Below are positions 37,316 to 46,096 of a stretch of DNA of 64,000 nucleotides, one piece after another. Both the position numbers and the translations under genes were made by a program. How positions within the stretch are numbered: position 1 is the first letter of the stretch; each line of letters begins with the position of its first letter. The DNA is from Streptococcus anginosus subsp. whileyi MAS624. Lineage in GTDB: Bacteria > Bacillota > Bacilli > Lactobacillales > Streptococcaceae. Under the pieces are notes generated by a model. That model did not search any database, was not told the DNA's origin, and was given only the letters and a program-made list of their open reading frames with translations. The DNA is taken from the NCBI RefSeq assembly GCF_000478925.1, contig NZ_AP013072.1:1404501-1468500 (forward strand). The letters run 5' to 3'.

Positions 37316-37409
37316 ACATATTTTTGATTTCTCTTCTATTTTTTAATTTGAAAAGCATTTTTAGCCTTTTTGTAACCGTTATGTAATATTTATCTAATTA
37401 AAATCATGA

Positions 37410-37415
37410 TAAAAT
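37410..37415 (+). promoter_or_regulatory. Extended -10 of the DUF3270 gene
   Basis: TGATAAAAT precedes the gene by 26 nt; the AAGGAG ribosome site lies between. Confidence 0.5.
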
Positions 37416-37441
37416 AAGAGAGTACTGTAAGGAGATAGAAC

Positions 37442-37735
37442 ATGACCGCAAGAAAATATCAGTCCTATCAAGAGGACTACACCTATCCAGAACTAGAGCA
37501 AGAACAATATCCCCTTTATCAAGATTACATTCCTGAAGCAAAAACGAATCCAAACCTGAAAGAATTACTATTTTTCGTGAATATTGCTACATTTTGTATC
37601 TTGACAGCTTTATTTAGCTTTTTATTCCTGTCTATTAAAGTAAACACTTTCTTAGCTTTTACTTTAGCAATTGGTGTTAGTTTAGTCTGCATTAAAATGC
37701 AGCAAGCATTTATTCGTCGGAAAAGAAATAAATAG
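37442..37735 (+). CDS. DUF3270 family membrane protein
   Basis: A 97-residue streptococcal protein. The first 40 residues are Tyr/Gln/Glu-rich (YQEDYTYPELEQEQYPLYQD), then two hydrophobic segments (about residues 41-62 and 65-83) and a basic C-terminus (RRKRNK). The pattern matches DUF3270, a lineage-restricted family of unknown function. It has its own promoter, an AAGGAGATAGAAC ribosome site and a terminator, so it is a single gene. Confidence 0.8.
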   Translation: MTARKYQSYQEDYTYPELEQEQYPLYQDYIPEAKTNPNLKELLFFVNIATFCILTALFSFLFLSIKVNTFLAFTLAIGVSLVCIKMQQAFIRRKRNK

Positions 37736-37748
37736 TTTTGGGATTGAA

Positions 37749-37775
37749 GTGCCTATTTGCAAGGCACTGTTTTTG
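37749..37775 (+). terminator. Terminator of the DUF3270 gene
   Basis: GTGCCT and AGGCAC pair around a 7-nt loop, then TGTTTTTG. Confidence 0.75.
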
Positions 37776-37806
37776 TTGTGATTCGTTGTGATGTAAAATC
37801 GATGTT

Positions 37807-37839
37807 AAAAAAATTGAGGTGCTAGTCCTCAATTTTTTT
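37807..37839. terminator. Terminator overlapping the end of the YtxH gene
   Basis: AAAAAAATTGAGG (37807-37819) and CCTCAATTTTTTT (37827-37839) form a 13-bp stem. The YtxH stop codon (37824-37822) is in the loop, so the last codons encode one arm. Confidence 0.8.
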
Positions 37840-38292
37840 GTCTTCATTTTCCGATTCTTGGTTTTCTTCTGTCAAATCAATGACAATATCCTCGGAAGTA
37901 GGCTCATTTTCTGCTGATTCAGGAGCAGATTTTTTAAATTCTTCTGGTGAAATCCCTTCTGACTCCATTTTTTCTTTCCATTCTTGAAATTTCTCTTGTG
38001 AGAAGTCAACTACTTGTTTCGTTGCTTCTTTCACAGAGTCAAGAATTGTTTCACCTGTAATTTCTCCGCTCTCAACCTTTTCTTTGGCTTGGTTGACTGC
38101 TTCTGCAGCTTGATTAGAGAAATGATTGGCTTTTTGTACTACTTGTTCTTTAAAATCATCTGGATTTTCTTTGACGTCATTCATAAAATCAGAAACCTTC
38201 GCAGTCACTTCTTTTCCTTTTTTGCTAGTAAGAAATACAGCTGCAGCTGCTCCAGAGAGTGTTCCTAAAAGGATTGATGAAAATTTCCCCAT
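37822..38292 (-). CDS. YtxH domain-containing protein
   Basis: A 156-residue protein with a hydrophobic N-terminal segment (about residues 5-21, SSILLGTLSGAAAAVFL) and SKKGKEVTAKVSDFM, the YtxH (gas-vesicle GvpP-like) pattern. A long charged helical region and a very acidic C-terminus follow. It is probably a membrane-attached general stress-type protein of unknown role. It is 15 nt downstream of the DUF948 gene, the usual partner, and last in hprK-lgt-DUF948-ytxH. Confidence 0.85.
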   Translation of the reverse strand: MGKFSSILLGTLSGAAAAVFLTSKKGKEVTAKVSDFMNDVKENPDDFKEQVVQKANHFSNQAAEAVNQAKEKVESGEITGETILDSVKEATKQVVDFSQEKFQEWKEKMESEGISPEEFKKSAPESAENEPTSEDIVIDLTEENQESENEDKKIED

Positions 38293-38307
38293 AATAAACC
38301 TTCTTTC

Positions 38308-38691
38308 TTATTTTTTAAATAGTTTTGTAATCATCCGTAAGACCGATAAAGTTGCACCAGCTTTGATACTATTTTTTCCTGCTGCAGCAGCTTTTTTGCT
38401 CAAATGACGAGCAGAATCATTCAAATCCGAAACGGACTCAGATAAATCTGCAACTGCAGTGAAAAGCGGGTCAATGGTTGTCATTTTTCCATTAATATCA
38501 TCTGCTAAAACATTCACTTTGGTTAACAATTCATTGGTTTGATAGAGTGTCACATTGACATCTGTCGTCAATACCTGAATTGTTTTTTCTGTTTCGTCAA
38601 CAACAGTTGAGATTTTCCTGACTAAGAAAATCGTGTAAACAATCAAAGCAATCAAAGCAAGGGCCACTAAACTATAAGCAATTTCAAGCAT
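38308..38691 (-). CDS. DUF948 family membrane protein
   Basis: A 127-residue protein with one N-terminal membrane segment (about residues 4-24) followed by a long heptad-like helix (STVVDETEKTIQVLTTDVNVTLYQTNELLTKV region), typical of DUF948. The function is unknown; it is nearly always next to a YtxH gene. TTAGGAGAAGAAAA precedes the ATG. Confidence 0.85.
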   Translation of the reverse strand: MLEIAYSLVALALIALIVYTIFLVRKISTVVDETEKTIQVLTTDVNVTLYQTNELLTKVNVLADDINGKMTTIDPLFTAVADLSESVSDLNDSARHLSKKAAAAGKNSIKAGATLSVLRMITKLFKK

Positions 38692-38709
38692 TTTTCTTCT
38701 CCTAACTTT

Positions 38710-39483
38710 TTAATAATAAGGGGTATCTTTTTTTCTGCGTTGGTAAATGACGAGAATGATTCCTGCAACCACTAGAACAGCAGACAACCATTGTGACACA
38801 CGCAAGCCAGCAAACATGAGACTGTCTGTCCGCATACCTTCAATGACCATGCGCCCCATTCCGTACCAAATCAGATAAAACCCTGTAATTTCACCACGTT
38901 TGAGGAAGTTTTTCTTTCTTCTAGCAATCATCACCAGAGCGAACCCTAGCAAATTCCAAACCGACTCATAAAGAAAAGTTGGTTGTCGGTAATGACCATC
39001 AATATACATTTGGTTGCGCATAAAACTTGGCAAGTAATCCAAACGTTTAACAATCGCTCCGTAAGCCTCTTGGTTGAAGAAATTGCCCCAGCGTCCAAGA
39101 CTTTGGGCAATCATTACGCCCGGAACGGCAATATCTAAAAAGTCTAGCGTATTGATAAGCTTTCTCTGTGAGAAAAAATACAAGACAATCGCTCCAGTGA
39201 TTAAACCGCCATAGATAGCAATTCCTCCGTGCCAAATGGCAAAAATCTCAGCAGGATTTTTAGCATAATAGCCCCAATCAAAAATGACATAATAAATGCG
39301 AGCTCCAACGATTGCTAAAGGAAACGCAATGAGGATAAAATCAAGAATGTCATCTGGAATGATTTTCTTTCGCGGCGCTTCACGCATAGCCAGATAAACA
39401 GCTAAAACTAAACCTGTTACAATACAAATCGCATACCAGCGAATACTTAGAGGTCCTATTTTAAATGCAATTGGATTAATCAT
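38710..39483 (-). CDS. lgt: Prolipoprotein diacylglyceryl transferase
   Basis: Lgt (257 aa) transfers diacylglycerol from phosphatidylglycerol to the lipobox cysteine of prolipoproteins, for example the lipoprotein at 6731-7375. Several membrane segments are present, with the Lgt signature [13 protein letters not shown] (about residues 134-146), [10 protein letters not shown] and [11 protein letters not shown]. The ATG at 39483 ([11 protein letters not shown]) follows GAGGTGTCTC and overlaps the hprK 3' end by 8 nt. Confidence 0.96.
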   Translation of the reverse strand: MINPIAFKIGPLSIRWYAICIVTGLVLAVYLAMREAPRKKIIPDDILDFILIAFPLAIVGARIYYVIFDWGYYAKNPAEIFAIWHGGIAIYGGLITGAIVLYFFSQRKLINTLDFLDIAVPGVMIAQSLGRWGNFFNQEAYGAIVKRLDYLPSFMRNQMYIDGHYRQPTFLYESVWNLLGFALVMIARRKKNFLKRGEITGFYLIWYGMGRMVIEGMRTDSLMFAGLRVSQWLSAVLVVAGIILVIYQRRKKDTPYY

Positions 39484-40408
39484 GAGACACCTCATTCTCA
39501 CTAATGAGATTGGTCAAGCGTTCCTCAAAAGTCTTCGTGGCATCAAAGCCCATTTCTTTTGCACGGTAATTCATCGCTGCTGCTTCAATCACCACCGAAA
39601 TGTTGCGACCCGTTTTCACAGGAATACGAATCCTTGGAATGGACACACCTGATACTTCAAACTCTTCACCATTATTTCCCAAACGGTCAAATGTTTTATT
39701 GACATCATAATTTTCCAGATAAACAGCCAATTGAACCTGTGATGAATCCTTGACAGCGCTAGCTCCATAAAGGCTCATGACATCAATAATCCCAACACCG
39801 CGTATTTCAAGTAAATGGCGCAAAATTTCCGCTGGCTCGCCCCAGAGGGTCATTTCATCTTTTGCGTAGATATCTACGCGGTCATCCGCAACTAAACGAT
39901 GTCCCCGTTTCACCAGTTCTAAACCAGTTTCGCTTTTTCCGATTCCACTATCTCCTTGAATCAAGACACCCATTCCGTAAATATCCATTAGAACGCCATG
40001 AATACTGGTTCGCTCAGCCAAACGTGAATCTAGATAGCTAGAAATTTCACCGGATAAACGACTCGTCGGTGTGTGACTGCTGAGAACAACAATTTCATTT
40101 TCCTTTGCAGCCTTTAACATCTCATCGGGAATTTTCAAATCACGCGCAACAATCACAACTGTATCTTGTTCAAACATTTTCCGTAAAACCTGATAGCGGT
40201 TATGTGCCGTCATCTTCATCAAGTAAGACCATTCTTTCATGCCCATTAGCTGGATACGCTCTGGTGTGTAATAGTCAAAATAACCTGTCATTTCAAGTCC
40301 TGGACGGGAAATATCAGAGGTCGTAATTTCTCTTTCCAACATTTTCTCGTCGCCATAAACCACATTTAACCTGACTTTTTTTAATAGATCTTTGATCTTT
40401 ACAGTCAT
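39476..40408 (-). CDS. hprK: HPr kinase/phosphorylase
   Basis: HprK (310 aa) phosphorylates and dephosphorylates Ser46 of HPr, the signal for CcpA-dependent catabolite control. The P-loop is [14 protein letters not shown] (about residues 153-166), with ADDRVDI following, and [19 protein letters not shown] is the HPrK/P signature. Length is normal. It heads the hprK-lgt-DUF948-ytxH unit behind TGCTATAAT (40443-40438, minus) and an AAAGGGGAAGAAT site. Its effector CcpA would be the factor expected at the cre at 34867. Confidence 0.97.
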   Translation of the reverse strand: MTVKIKDLLKKVRLNVVYGDEKMLEREITTSDISRPGLEMTGYFDYYTPERIQLMGMKEWSYLMKMTAHNRYQVLRKMFEQDTVVIVARDLKIPDEMLKAAKENEIVVLSSHTPTSRLSGEISSYLDSRLAERTSIHGVLMDIYGMGVLIQGDSGIGKSETGLELVKRGHRLVADDRVDIYAKDEMTLWGEPAEILRHLLEIRGVGIIDVMSLYGASAVKDSSQVQLAVYLENYDVNKTFDRLGNNGEEFEVSGVSIPRIRIPVKTGRNISVVIEAAAMNYRAKEMGFDATKTFEERLTNLISENEVSHD

Positions 40409-40525
40409 ATTCTTCCCCTTTGATAGTTTCTTTTTCTATTATAGCAAATTTTGAGATTAAAGGAGAGTTTCATCCTTGATTTTGCAAAGAAAATGGATGC
40501 AACCATATATAATATATAGCATTTA

Positions 40526-41017
40526 CTACTTCTCTGACTGGAGCATTTTTTCTACAATTTGTTTTTGATTTTGAAATAAAGGATAACGATTCATAAAATA
40601 ACGGAGTTCACTAGGTTTCAGCCAGATGTGGCTATCCGTTTCACCTTCTTGATATTTCACGTCTTTCTCTGTGACGATTGCCTCATAAAAATCAAAATGG
40701 CAGTGATCTTTAGGTGAAGTCGTCTGCTCAATCAGTTGTATTTTTCTAGGAATCAGCCCAGTTTCTTCCTGCAATTCACGATAGGCTGCGGTCATGCTAT
40801 CTTCACCAGCCAACACACTCCCTCCTGCACCAAACTCATAATAATTAGGATGAATTTCTTTTTTTGGACTGCGGTGCATCAGGAGAAATTCTCCATCTAT
40901 ATGGCGAACGAAGACATTGACACAAAGGTGATACTGCCCTTCTGCAATTGGTTGACCTCTCTTTAGAAAATCTCCTTGTCGTTCTCTTTGCTCATTATAA
41001 GCATCCCAATATTCCAT
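40526..41017 (-). CDS. NUDIX hydrolase
   Basis: A 163-residue hydrolase with a canonical Nudix box, GSVLAGEDSMTAAYRELQEE followed by TGL (GX5EX7REUXEEXGU). The preceding VFVRHIDGEFLLMHRSPKKEIHPNYYEFGAGG places it near the YfcD/isopentenyl-diphosphate-isomerase-like Nudix proteins; the substrate is not predictable. The ATG at 41017 is chosen for its GGGAGGAGAA site over a frame start 10 codons upstream. It is a single gene. Confidence 0.88.
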   Translation of the reverse strand: MEYWDAYNEQRERQGDFLKRGQPIAEGQYHLCVNVFVRHIDGEFLLMHRSPKKEIHPNYYEFGAGGSVLAGEDSMTAAYRELQEETGLIPRKIQLIEQTTSPKDHCHFDFYEAIVTEKDVKYQEGETDSHIWLKPSELRYFMNRYPLFQNQKQIVEKMLQSEK

Positions 41018-41030
41018 TTCTCCTCCTCCC

Positions 41031-41062
41031 AAAATAAAGGAGTCCATTGTCCGAACTCCTTT
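41031..41062 (-). terminator. Terminator of pspC
   Basis: AAAGGAGT and ACTCCTTT arms (41036-41043 and 41055-41062) with TTTATTTT on the minus-strand 3' side, 36 nt after the PspC gene. Confidence 0.65.
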
Positions 41063-41097
41063 CTAGCATATATAACCAAACGCTTGCTCCAACACAC

Positions 41098-41370
41098 TCA
41101 CCAAAACCAGCCGTCATCTTCTTTGATTGCTTCTGCTTCTTTGCGCTTACGAGGTCCTGTTCCATACATTTCTTCTTCTACGTCTTCCTTGTAAGGCATC
41201 ACAGATGATAAAATGATGTAGATGATAATCCCTAAGCCCAAATTAGAAATGGTAAATAAAACGAATAAAAAGCGAACAAGCCCTACATCTAAACCAAATT
41301 TGTCCGACAAACCAGCCAAGACTCCTGATACAGCGCTATTTCGGCGTAATTTATAAAATTTTGTTTTCAT
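41098..41370 (-). CDS. PspC-domain (phage shock protein C-like) membrane protein
   Basis: A 90-residue protein: FYKLRRNSAVSGVLAGLSDKFGLDVGLVRFLFVL is the PspC domain, followed by a second hydrophobic segment (LGLGIIIYIILSSVM) and an acidic then basic tail. Small PspC proteins sense envelope stress in other bacteria; here this is inference. Two close ATGs (41376 and 41370) share one GAGG site; the conserved protein begins MKTKFYKL. This protein is unrelated to the pneumococcal surface protein also called PspC. Confidence 0.85.
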   Translation of the reverse strand: MKTKFYKLRRNSAVSGVLAGLSDKFGLDVGLVRFLFVLFTISNLGLGIIIYIILSSVMPYKEDVEEEMYGTGPRKRKEAEAIKEDDGWFW

Positions 41371-41474
41371 AATCATTTAGCCTCTTTCATTGATACTAAA
41401 TCTAGTGTAGCACATTTCAGTCATCATGCCATCCGTCCCTAGGCGGATTTCTGATTGTTTCGCGAAAATAGTCA

Positions 41475-41924
41475 TTAAGACTGCAACTGTCTGATAAAAA
41501 TGAGTTTCCCTTGACAACGTCCGCAGCAATACCGCTCAGTATTGATTCGTCTTTTTCTATGATATTGTGCACGACAATGCAAGCATTGATAAACAAGCGT
41601 TTTTGAAGTTGATTGGCTTGATAAAGTAGGGGCATAGCGCAAACCGTCCACTGCTTTCAATAATTGTTTAAAATCTCGATCCTTATGCCGATAGCCCTTC
41701 TTTTCAAAGTAAAGATGATAGTGACACAACTCATGCCGCACAATTTTTCGGAAGGTTTCTAAACCAAACTGTTCATAGATTCTAGGATTAAAATCAAGAT
41801 GACCATCCTTTGGAAAAAAGCGTCCACCTGTTGAGCGAAGACGCTTATTCCAAGAAGCCATATGTCGAAATTCTTTGTCAAAATCTTCCAAAGAGACTTG
41901 TCTAACATAGTTAGTTAGATTCAC
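41475..41924 (-). CDS. SprT-like zinc metallopeptidase-fold protein
   Basis: A 149-residue SprT-family protein. [25 protein letters not shown] contains the HExxH zinc motif (HELCH, about residue 64), and the C-terminus has a Cys4 zinc ribbon ([10 protein letters not shown] ... [10 protein letters not shown]). The biological substrate in bacteria is not known. The start is GTG at 41924 ([15 protein letters not shown]), overlapping the tex 3' end by 14 nt, so it is translated from the tex mRNA. Confidence 0.9.
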   Translation of the reverse strand: MNLTNYVRQVSLEDFDKEFRHMASWNKRLRSTGGRFFPKDGHLDFNPRIYEQFGLETFRKIVRHELCHYHLYFEKKGYRHKDRDFKQLLKAVDGLRYAPTLSSQSTSKTLVYQCLHCRAQYHRKRRINTERYCCGRCQGKLIFIRQLQS

Positions 41925-44040
41925 GCGGTGCCACCAAGGAAAGATTGACCTTTTCTCTTTCTATATCCAGCTTATCCACCCACACGGTTACCAAATCACC
42001 AACAGAAACTACTTGGCTTGGATGTTTGACATAGCTGTTACTGAGCTTCGAAATGTGAATCAAGCCGTCTTCGTGAATGCCAATATCGACAAAAGCACCA
42101 AAATCAACAACATTGCGGACAACGCCTTCTAACTTTTGCCCAATTTGTAAGTCCTTCATATCAAGGACATCTTGACGCAGAACTGGTGCATCAAATGAAT
42201 CACGCATATCACGTCCTGGCTTGAGCAAGTCTGCAATGATATCCTTGAGGGTAACTTCTCCCAAGTTCAAATCTGCAGCAACTTTTTTGACATCTAAAGA
42301 CTGCAATTTTTCTTGAGCGGCTTGATCTAAGTCCGTAATTGCAAGCGTTTGGAACAATTTCTCAACAGCTGGATAACTCTCTGGGTGAACACCTGTATTA
42401 TCCAAAACATTGTCACTTTCGGGAATTCGTAAGAACCCTGCCGCCTGTTCAAATGCTTTAGCACCTAGACGAGGAACTTTTTTAATCTCCTCACGCGAGC
42501 GAATCACGCCTTCTTCTTCACGATATTTGACAATATTTTCAGAAATCGTTTTGTTTAACCCTGCCACATGCGATAGAAGAGATGGGCTTGCGGTATTGAT
42601 ATTAACGCCGACTTGGTTAACAACGGTATCTACGACAAAATCCAAGCTTTCAGATAATTTCTTCTGGCTCACATCATGTTGGTATTGACCGACACCGATT
42701 GATTTTGGGTCAATTTTAACTAGCTCTGCAAGAGGGTCTTGCAGTCGACGTGCGATAGAGATAGCCGAACGTTTCTCAACGGTCAAATCAGGGAACTCAT
42801 GCCGCGCCAATTCGCTAGCAGAATAAACAGACGCACCGCTTTCATTGACAATAACATAGCTGACGTTTGGATGAGTTTTCAATACTTCAGCGACAAATGC
42901 TTCACTTTCACGACTAGCTGTTCCATTCCCAATAGCAATGATTTCAACACCAAATTGGTCAATCAAGTCTGACAAATCTTGCTTAGAAGCTTCAATTTGC
43001 GCTGCTTTTGCCGGTGGAACAGGATAGATAACCTGAGTTGTCAGCATTTTCCCGGTGGCATCTACGACCGCTAATTTTGCTCCTGTCCGAAAAGCTGGGT
43101 CAAATCCTAGTACCACGCGTCCTTTGAGTGGTGCAATCAAGAGCAGATTTCGCAGATTATCTGAAAAGAGCTGAATGGCTCCGTCTTCTGCAGTCTCGGT
43201 CAATTCTGCCCTAATCCGACGTTCCATAGCTGGAATGATTTTCTTTTTCACAGCTTGCTGGATTGCTTCATGAATGTAGTCATTTTTGACCTTAAAGCGC
43301 ACTTCAAAGAAGCGGATAATCTTATCTACATTGTTCTCAAAACTAACTTTGAGAACACCTAGCTTTTCACCACGATTCAGTGCCAAGGTGCGATACCCCT
43401 GCATATCTGCGATTTTTTCGGAAAAGTCATAATAAATTTGAAACACTTGCTTTTCGTCCAAATCTTGATCTTTTAAAGTTGAAACAATGCTTGAATTTGT
43501 CAGCATTTCATGATAAGTCCAAGCACGCAGTTGTACATCTTCTGAAATGGCTTCCACTAAAATATCTACAGCTCCAGCTAGAGCTGCTTCTGCCGTCGGA
43601 AATATTTCGTTAGTTAAGGCAGTTGCTTCCTCTTGAAGAGTGGCAGCATTTTGTAATATGAGTCGTGCCAAAGGAAAAAGTCCTGCTTCACGTGCAATCG
43701 TAGCTTTTGTCCGACGCTTTTCTTTGTAAGGAAGATAGAGTTCCTCCACATCAGCCAACTTTTCAGCTGCTTCAATGGCCGCACGCAATTTGTCCGTCAG
43801 CTTTCCTTGTTCCTCAATCTTTGCCAGCACCGTTGCCTTACGCTCTCTGAGGTTCGTCAGACTTTTATCCAAATCAAGAATAGCCTTAATCTCTACCTCA
43901 TCCAAATTACCTGTCATTTCTTTCCGATAACGAGCGATAAACGGAATCGTGTTGCCCTCTGCTGTCAGTTCCAATACTTTTTCAATTTGCTTCTGACTAA
44001 TCTTTAAACTTTGCGATAGTTCGATAATATTTGTTTCCAT
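41911..44040 (-). CDS. tex: Tex family RNA-binding transcription accessory protein
   Basis: Tex (709 aa) is a conserved cytoplasmic nucleic-acid-binding protein. The N-terminal helical domain ([21 protein letters not shown]) is followed by the YqgF/RuvC-like domain ([21 protein letters not shown]), helix-hairpin-helix segments ([20 protein letters not shown]) and a C-terminal S1 domain ([20 protein letters not shown], about residues 632-705). I chose the ATG at 44040 because conserved Tex begins there. TATAAT lies 7 nt upstream with a TTGGAC -35 and no ribosome site, so the mRNA is probably leaderless. sprT-like follows. Confidence 0.95.
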   Translation of the reverse strand: METNIIELSQSLKISQKQIEKVLELTAEGNTIPFIARYRKEMTGNLDEVEIKAILDLDKSLTNLRERKATVLAKIEEQGKLTDKLRAAIEAAEKLADVEELYLPYKEKRRTKATIAREAGLFPLARLILQNAATLQEEATALTNEIFPTAEAALAGAVDILVEAISEDVQLRAWTYHEMLTNSSIVSTLKDQDLDEKQVFQIYYDFSEKIADMQGYRTLALNRGEKLGVLKVSFENNVDKIIRFFEVRFKVKNDYIHEAIQQAVKKKIIPAMERRIRAELTETAEDGAIQLFSDNLRNLLLIAPLKGRVVLGFDPAFRTGAKLAVVDATGKMLTTQVIYPVPPAKAAQIEASKQDLSDLIDQFGVEIIAIGNGTASRESEAFVAEVLKTHPNVSYVIVNESGASVYSASELARHEFPDLTVEKRSAISIARRLQDPLAELVKIDPKSIGVGQYQHDVSQKKLSESLDFVVDTVVNQVGVNINTASPSLLSHVAGLNKTISENIVKYREEEGVIRSREEIKKVPRLGAKAFEQAAGFLRIPESDNVLDNTGVHPESYPAVEKLFQTLAITDLDQAAQEKLQSLDVKKVAADLNLGEVTLKDIIADLLKPGRDMRDSFDAPVLRQDVLDMKDLQIGQKLEGVVRNVVDFGAFVDIGIHEDGLIHISKLSNSYVKHPSQVVSVGDLVTVWVDKLDIEREKVNLSLVAPRESN

Positions 44041-44047
44041 AAAGAAC

Positions 44048-44076
44048 ATTATACCATACCTTATCCAGCAGTCCAA
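44048..44076 (-). promoter_or_regulatory. Promoter of tex, ending 7 nt before the start codon
   Basis: The minus strand has TTGGAC (44076-44071), a 17-nt spacer containing an extended TGG, and TATAAT (44053-44048). Confidence 0.75.
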
Positions 44077-44207
44077 ATGCAATTGTCTCTCTGGCTACTT
44101 TCTTCTTTCGCCATTATTTATTCATTTGATAAATTACAAGAATAAGTGCAATTTATCATTCTAAAAACACTGATAAAGATGAATTATTCTTCAGATTATG
44201 TACTTAA

Positions 44208-44412
44208 TCATTGTAACAACTCAGTTAAATACCCTCGCTTAATCATCTCCAGATTAAATACATTTGGAATATGAGCAAAAGCTTCCGCAAGAGGTAAGTG
44301 TGCCGTTTTCCAGCCCTGTCCATCTGTTACCCAGACAAAGTTCACATCATCTGTTGAACTCTCGACAAATTGGCTTAGTTCTGTGAGACTCCATCTAATT
44401 TGTACGATTACT
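44208..44412 (-). pseudogene. dpnB: Remnant of a DpnII/MboI-type restriction endonuclease gene (3' end)
   Basis: Immediately after the dpnD stop the minus strand stays open for about 65 codons without a start or ribosome site and ends at TGA (44210-44208). The reading contains VNFVWVTDGQGWKTAH, PLAEAFAHIPNVFNLEMI and ends ELLQ. This matches the C-terminal pattern of GATC-cutting R.DpnII (F-x-W-I/V-TDGQGW, then an E-x-F...N motif), as I remember it. The nuclease domain is missing, so it cannot be active. It appears to be the leftover 3' end of a dpnB gene after dpnC-dpnD replaced the interior of the operon. Confidence 0.75.
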
Positions 44413-44829
44413 CAATAATTCTTGTATAAGTAATAAACGGTGTTCAATAGAGTCCAACCATTCTGGATGATAATCATATTCAAATAAATCTTGATCAAAA
44501 AATTCTAGGTTTTCACTCATCCATCGAATACAGTCGGGATCTGACAAAGTATAAATCATAACGGAGAGAGATTCGGCGTCTTCTTCATTGTCCCAATTAG
44601 GCCAAAATAATTTTACAAATTCATATACTTCGGATGGCGCTACTTTGTCCTTTGAACTATTTACGTTTACCATATCTAAAGTTACATACTCTGTTGATAG
44701 ATAATCATTGGTATCTAGGATAATTTCTTCATTTCGATACAATTGATCAACTTGATTTATCCCCTCTTCAACGGTTGAAGCGTCAATTGTTACAATTTTT
44801 GACAAAGTTTCTATTATCTCAATATTCAT
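44395..44829 (-). CDS. dpnD: DpnD-PcfM family protein of the DpnI cassette
   Basis: A 144-residue protein whose first ~50 residues (IEIIETLSKIVTIDASTVEE ... YRNEEIILDTNDYLSTEYV) match the DpnD-PcfM domain. The rest is acidic and aromatic-rich (FVKLFWPNWDNEEDAESLS, DLFEYDYHPEWLDSIEHRLL). DpnD accompanies DpnI in pneumococcal DpnI cassettes; its function is unknown. It begins 2 nt after dpnC, with a GTAAGG-type site. Its stop overlaps the first bases of the dpnB relic. Confidence 0.85.
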   Translation of the reverse strand: MNIEIIETLSKIVTIDASTVEEGINQVDQLYRNEEIILDTNDYLSTEYVTLDMVNVNSSKDKVAPSEVYEFVKLFWPNWDNEEDAESLSVMIYTLSDPDCIRWMSENLEFFDQDLFEYDYHPEWLDSIEHRLLLIQELLSNRTN

Positions 44830-44831
44830 CC

Positions 44832-45602
44832 TTACCTATCCAACTTTCTATACTGACCTCGTCCAATAAATTCAATGATATTTTTATCTCTCAGCACTTG
44901 TAACTGCTGCCTAATTTTGTCTTTAACAAAGTGATTATTTGGATATTGTTCCTGCAACTCTTTTTCAAATGCATATACATCACTCAAAGTAAAGTTTTTC
45001 TTCGGGATTCTATCAATACAATTCAGAATATCTAATGTCCACCCTCGTGCATCTTTCGTCTTATTTCGTAAAAAAAGTGTTTTTTGAAAATTTTCTTGTA
45101 CTTGTCTCTGTTTTGCAATCTGTCCATCTCTTACTAAAAATATTTTTCCAATCTCTGGAACGTGCGAAATATCAATATTGCAGCCTATCCAACCTGCTCT
45201 TTGAGCACTGGATGACAAGGGTTTTCTTTTAATAATAATTTTAGGTGTAAAAAAATGTTTCGGAATTAAAATAAAATTTATTACCGTCATTTCTTTAGAA
45301 TAGTTCAAAAAGAAAAAGTTAGGGTTATTCTCACTTTCCAGACGACGAATCATCGTATCATAAGCACCGTCGTTAATAATTGTGGAAAAATTAGTTTGCT
45401 TACTTTTCAGCTCAAATTCTTCTCTACAATTAGCACAAAAGAAATCTGCAACAGGACGATTATTTTCAAAATGTGATAAGTAAATCTGCCCACAATTGGG
45501 ACAATAAGCATTTTCCGCAACCCATGATTCTGTTATCACCCTTGCAATTTGAGATTTACTCTTATAACTCTTTGCAAGATGAGTGGGTAACTCTAGTTTC
45601 AT
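44832..45602 (-). CDS. dpnC: DpnI-type methyl-directed restriction endonuclease
   Basis: A 256-residue, full-length homologue of DpnI, which cuts GATC only when the adenine is methylated (type IIM). The N-terminal catalytic domain has a Cys4 zinc site (C34, C37, C56, C59 in YCPNCG and FFCANC) and the PD-(D/E)xK residues D53, E64 and K66 (VADFF ... EFELKSK). The C-terminal winged helix (DKIRQQLQVLRDKNIIEFIGRGQYRKLD) reads methylated DNA. All key residues are intact. An active enzyme requires a host with unmethylated GATC, which fits the truncated methylase upstream. Confidence 0.95.
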   Translation of the reverse strand: MKLELPTHLAKSYKSKSQIARVITESWVAENAYCPNCGQIYLSHFENNRPVADFFCANCREEFELKSKQTNFSTIINDGAYDTMIRRLESENNPNFFFLNYSKEMTVINFILIPKHFFTPKIIIKRKPLSSSAQRAGWIGCNIDISHVPEIGKIFLVRDGQIAKQRQVQENFQKTLFLRNKTKDARGWTLDILNCIDRIPKKNFTLSDVYAFEKELQEQYPNNHFVKDKIRQQLQVLRDKNIIEFIGRGQYRKLDR

Positions 45603-45621
45603 ATATAGTTCCTCTGTATTT

Positions 45622-45840
<219 letters not shown>

Positions 45841-45842
45841 TT

Positions 45843-45848
45843 ATTATA
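45843..45848 (-). promoter_or_regulatory. Extended -10 of the Dpn operon
   Basis: TGGTATAAT on the minus strand lies about 30 nt upstream of the dpnM remnant start; the -35 region (GTGAAA) is weak. Confidence 0.55.
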
Positions 45849-45924
45849 CCACATTCATCTCCTTCTTTCACAAGCTAATCTTTATTCTGCTGACTTTATT
45901 TCACCATAATTTTCAAAATGATAG

Positions 45925-45930
45925 TATAAT
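45925..45930 (+). promoter_or_regulatory. -10 element of the SPJ_0845-permease operon
   Basis: TATAAT 25 nt upstream of the small ORF start; back-to-back with the Dpn promoter. Confidence 0.5.
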
Positions 45931-45955
45931 AGTTAAAAAAGAAAAGGAGGCTGTT

Positions 45956-46096
45956 ATGGCTATTAAATTTACACGTTCAGATGATTTGGACAAAATGTTT
46001 GAAGAATTTGCAACATTACCTAAAATTGAAAAAGTAGAATTTCCTGATGAAAAAGAAAAAAAGACCCCAAAAGAGCAAAAGGCTAAAAAGTCATGA
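45956..46096 (+). CDS. SPJ_0845 family small protein
   Basis: A 46-residue charged protein (MAIKFTRSDDLDKMFEEFAT, then a Lys/Glu-rich tail). It matches the short streptococcal family named after SPJ_0845; function unknown. The ribosome site GAAAAGGAGGCTGTT is strong, and its stop overlaps the permease start as ATGA, so it is clearly expressed and coupled. It is cytoplasmic, with no membrane segment. Confidence 0.8.
   Translation: MAIKFTRSDDLDKMFEEFATLPKIEKVEFPDEKEKKTPKEQKAKKS

Noticed and set aside
44085..44207. Further dpnB or other coding sequence between the dpnB relic and the tex promoter.
   Set aside because: Only AT-rich sequence and a GATAAATT/AATTTATC inverted repeat without a T tract are seen.
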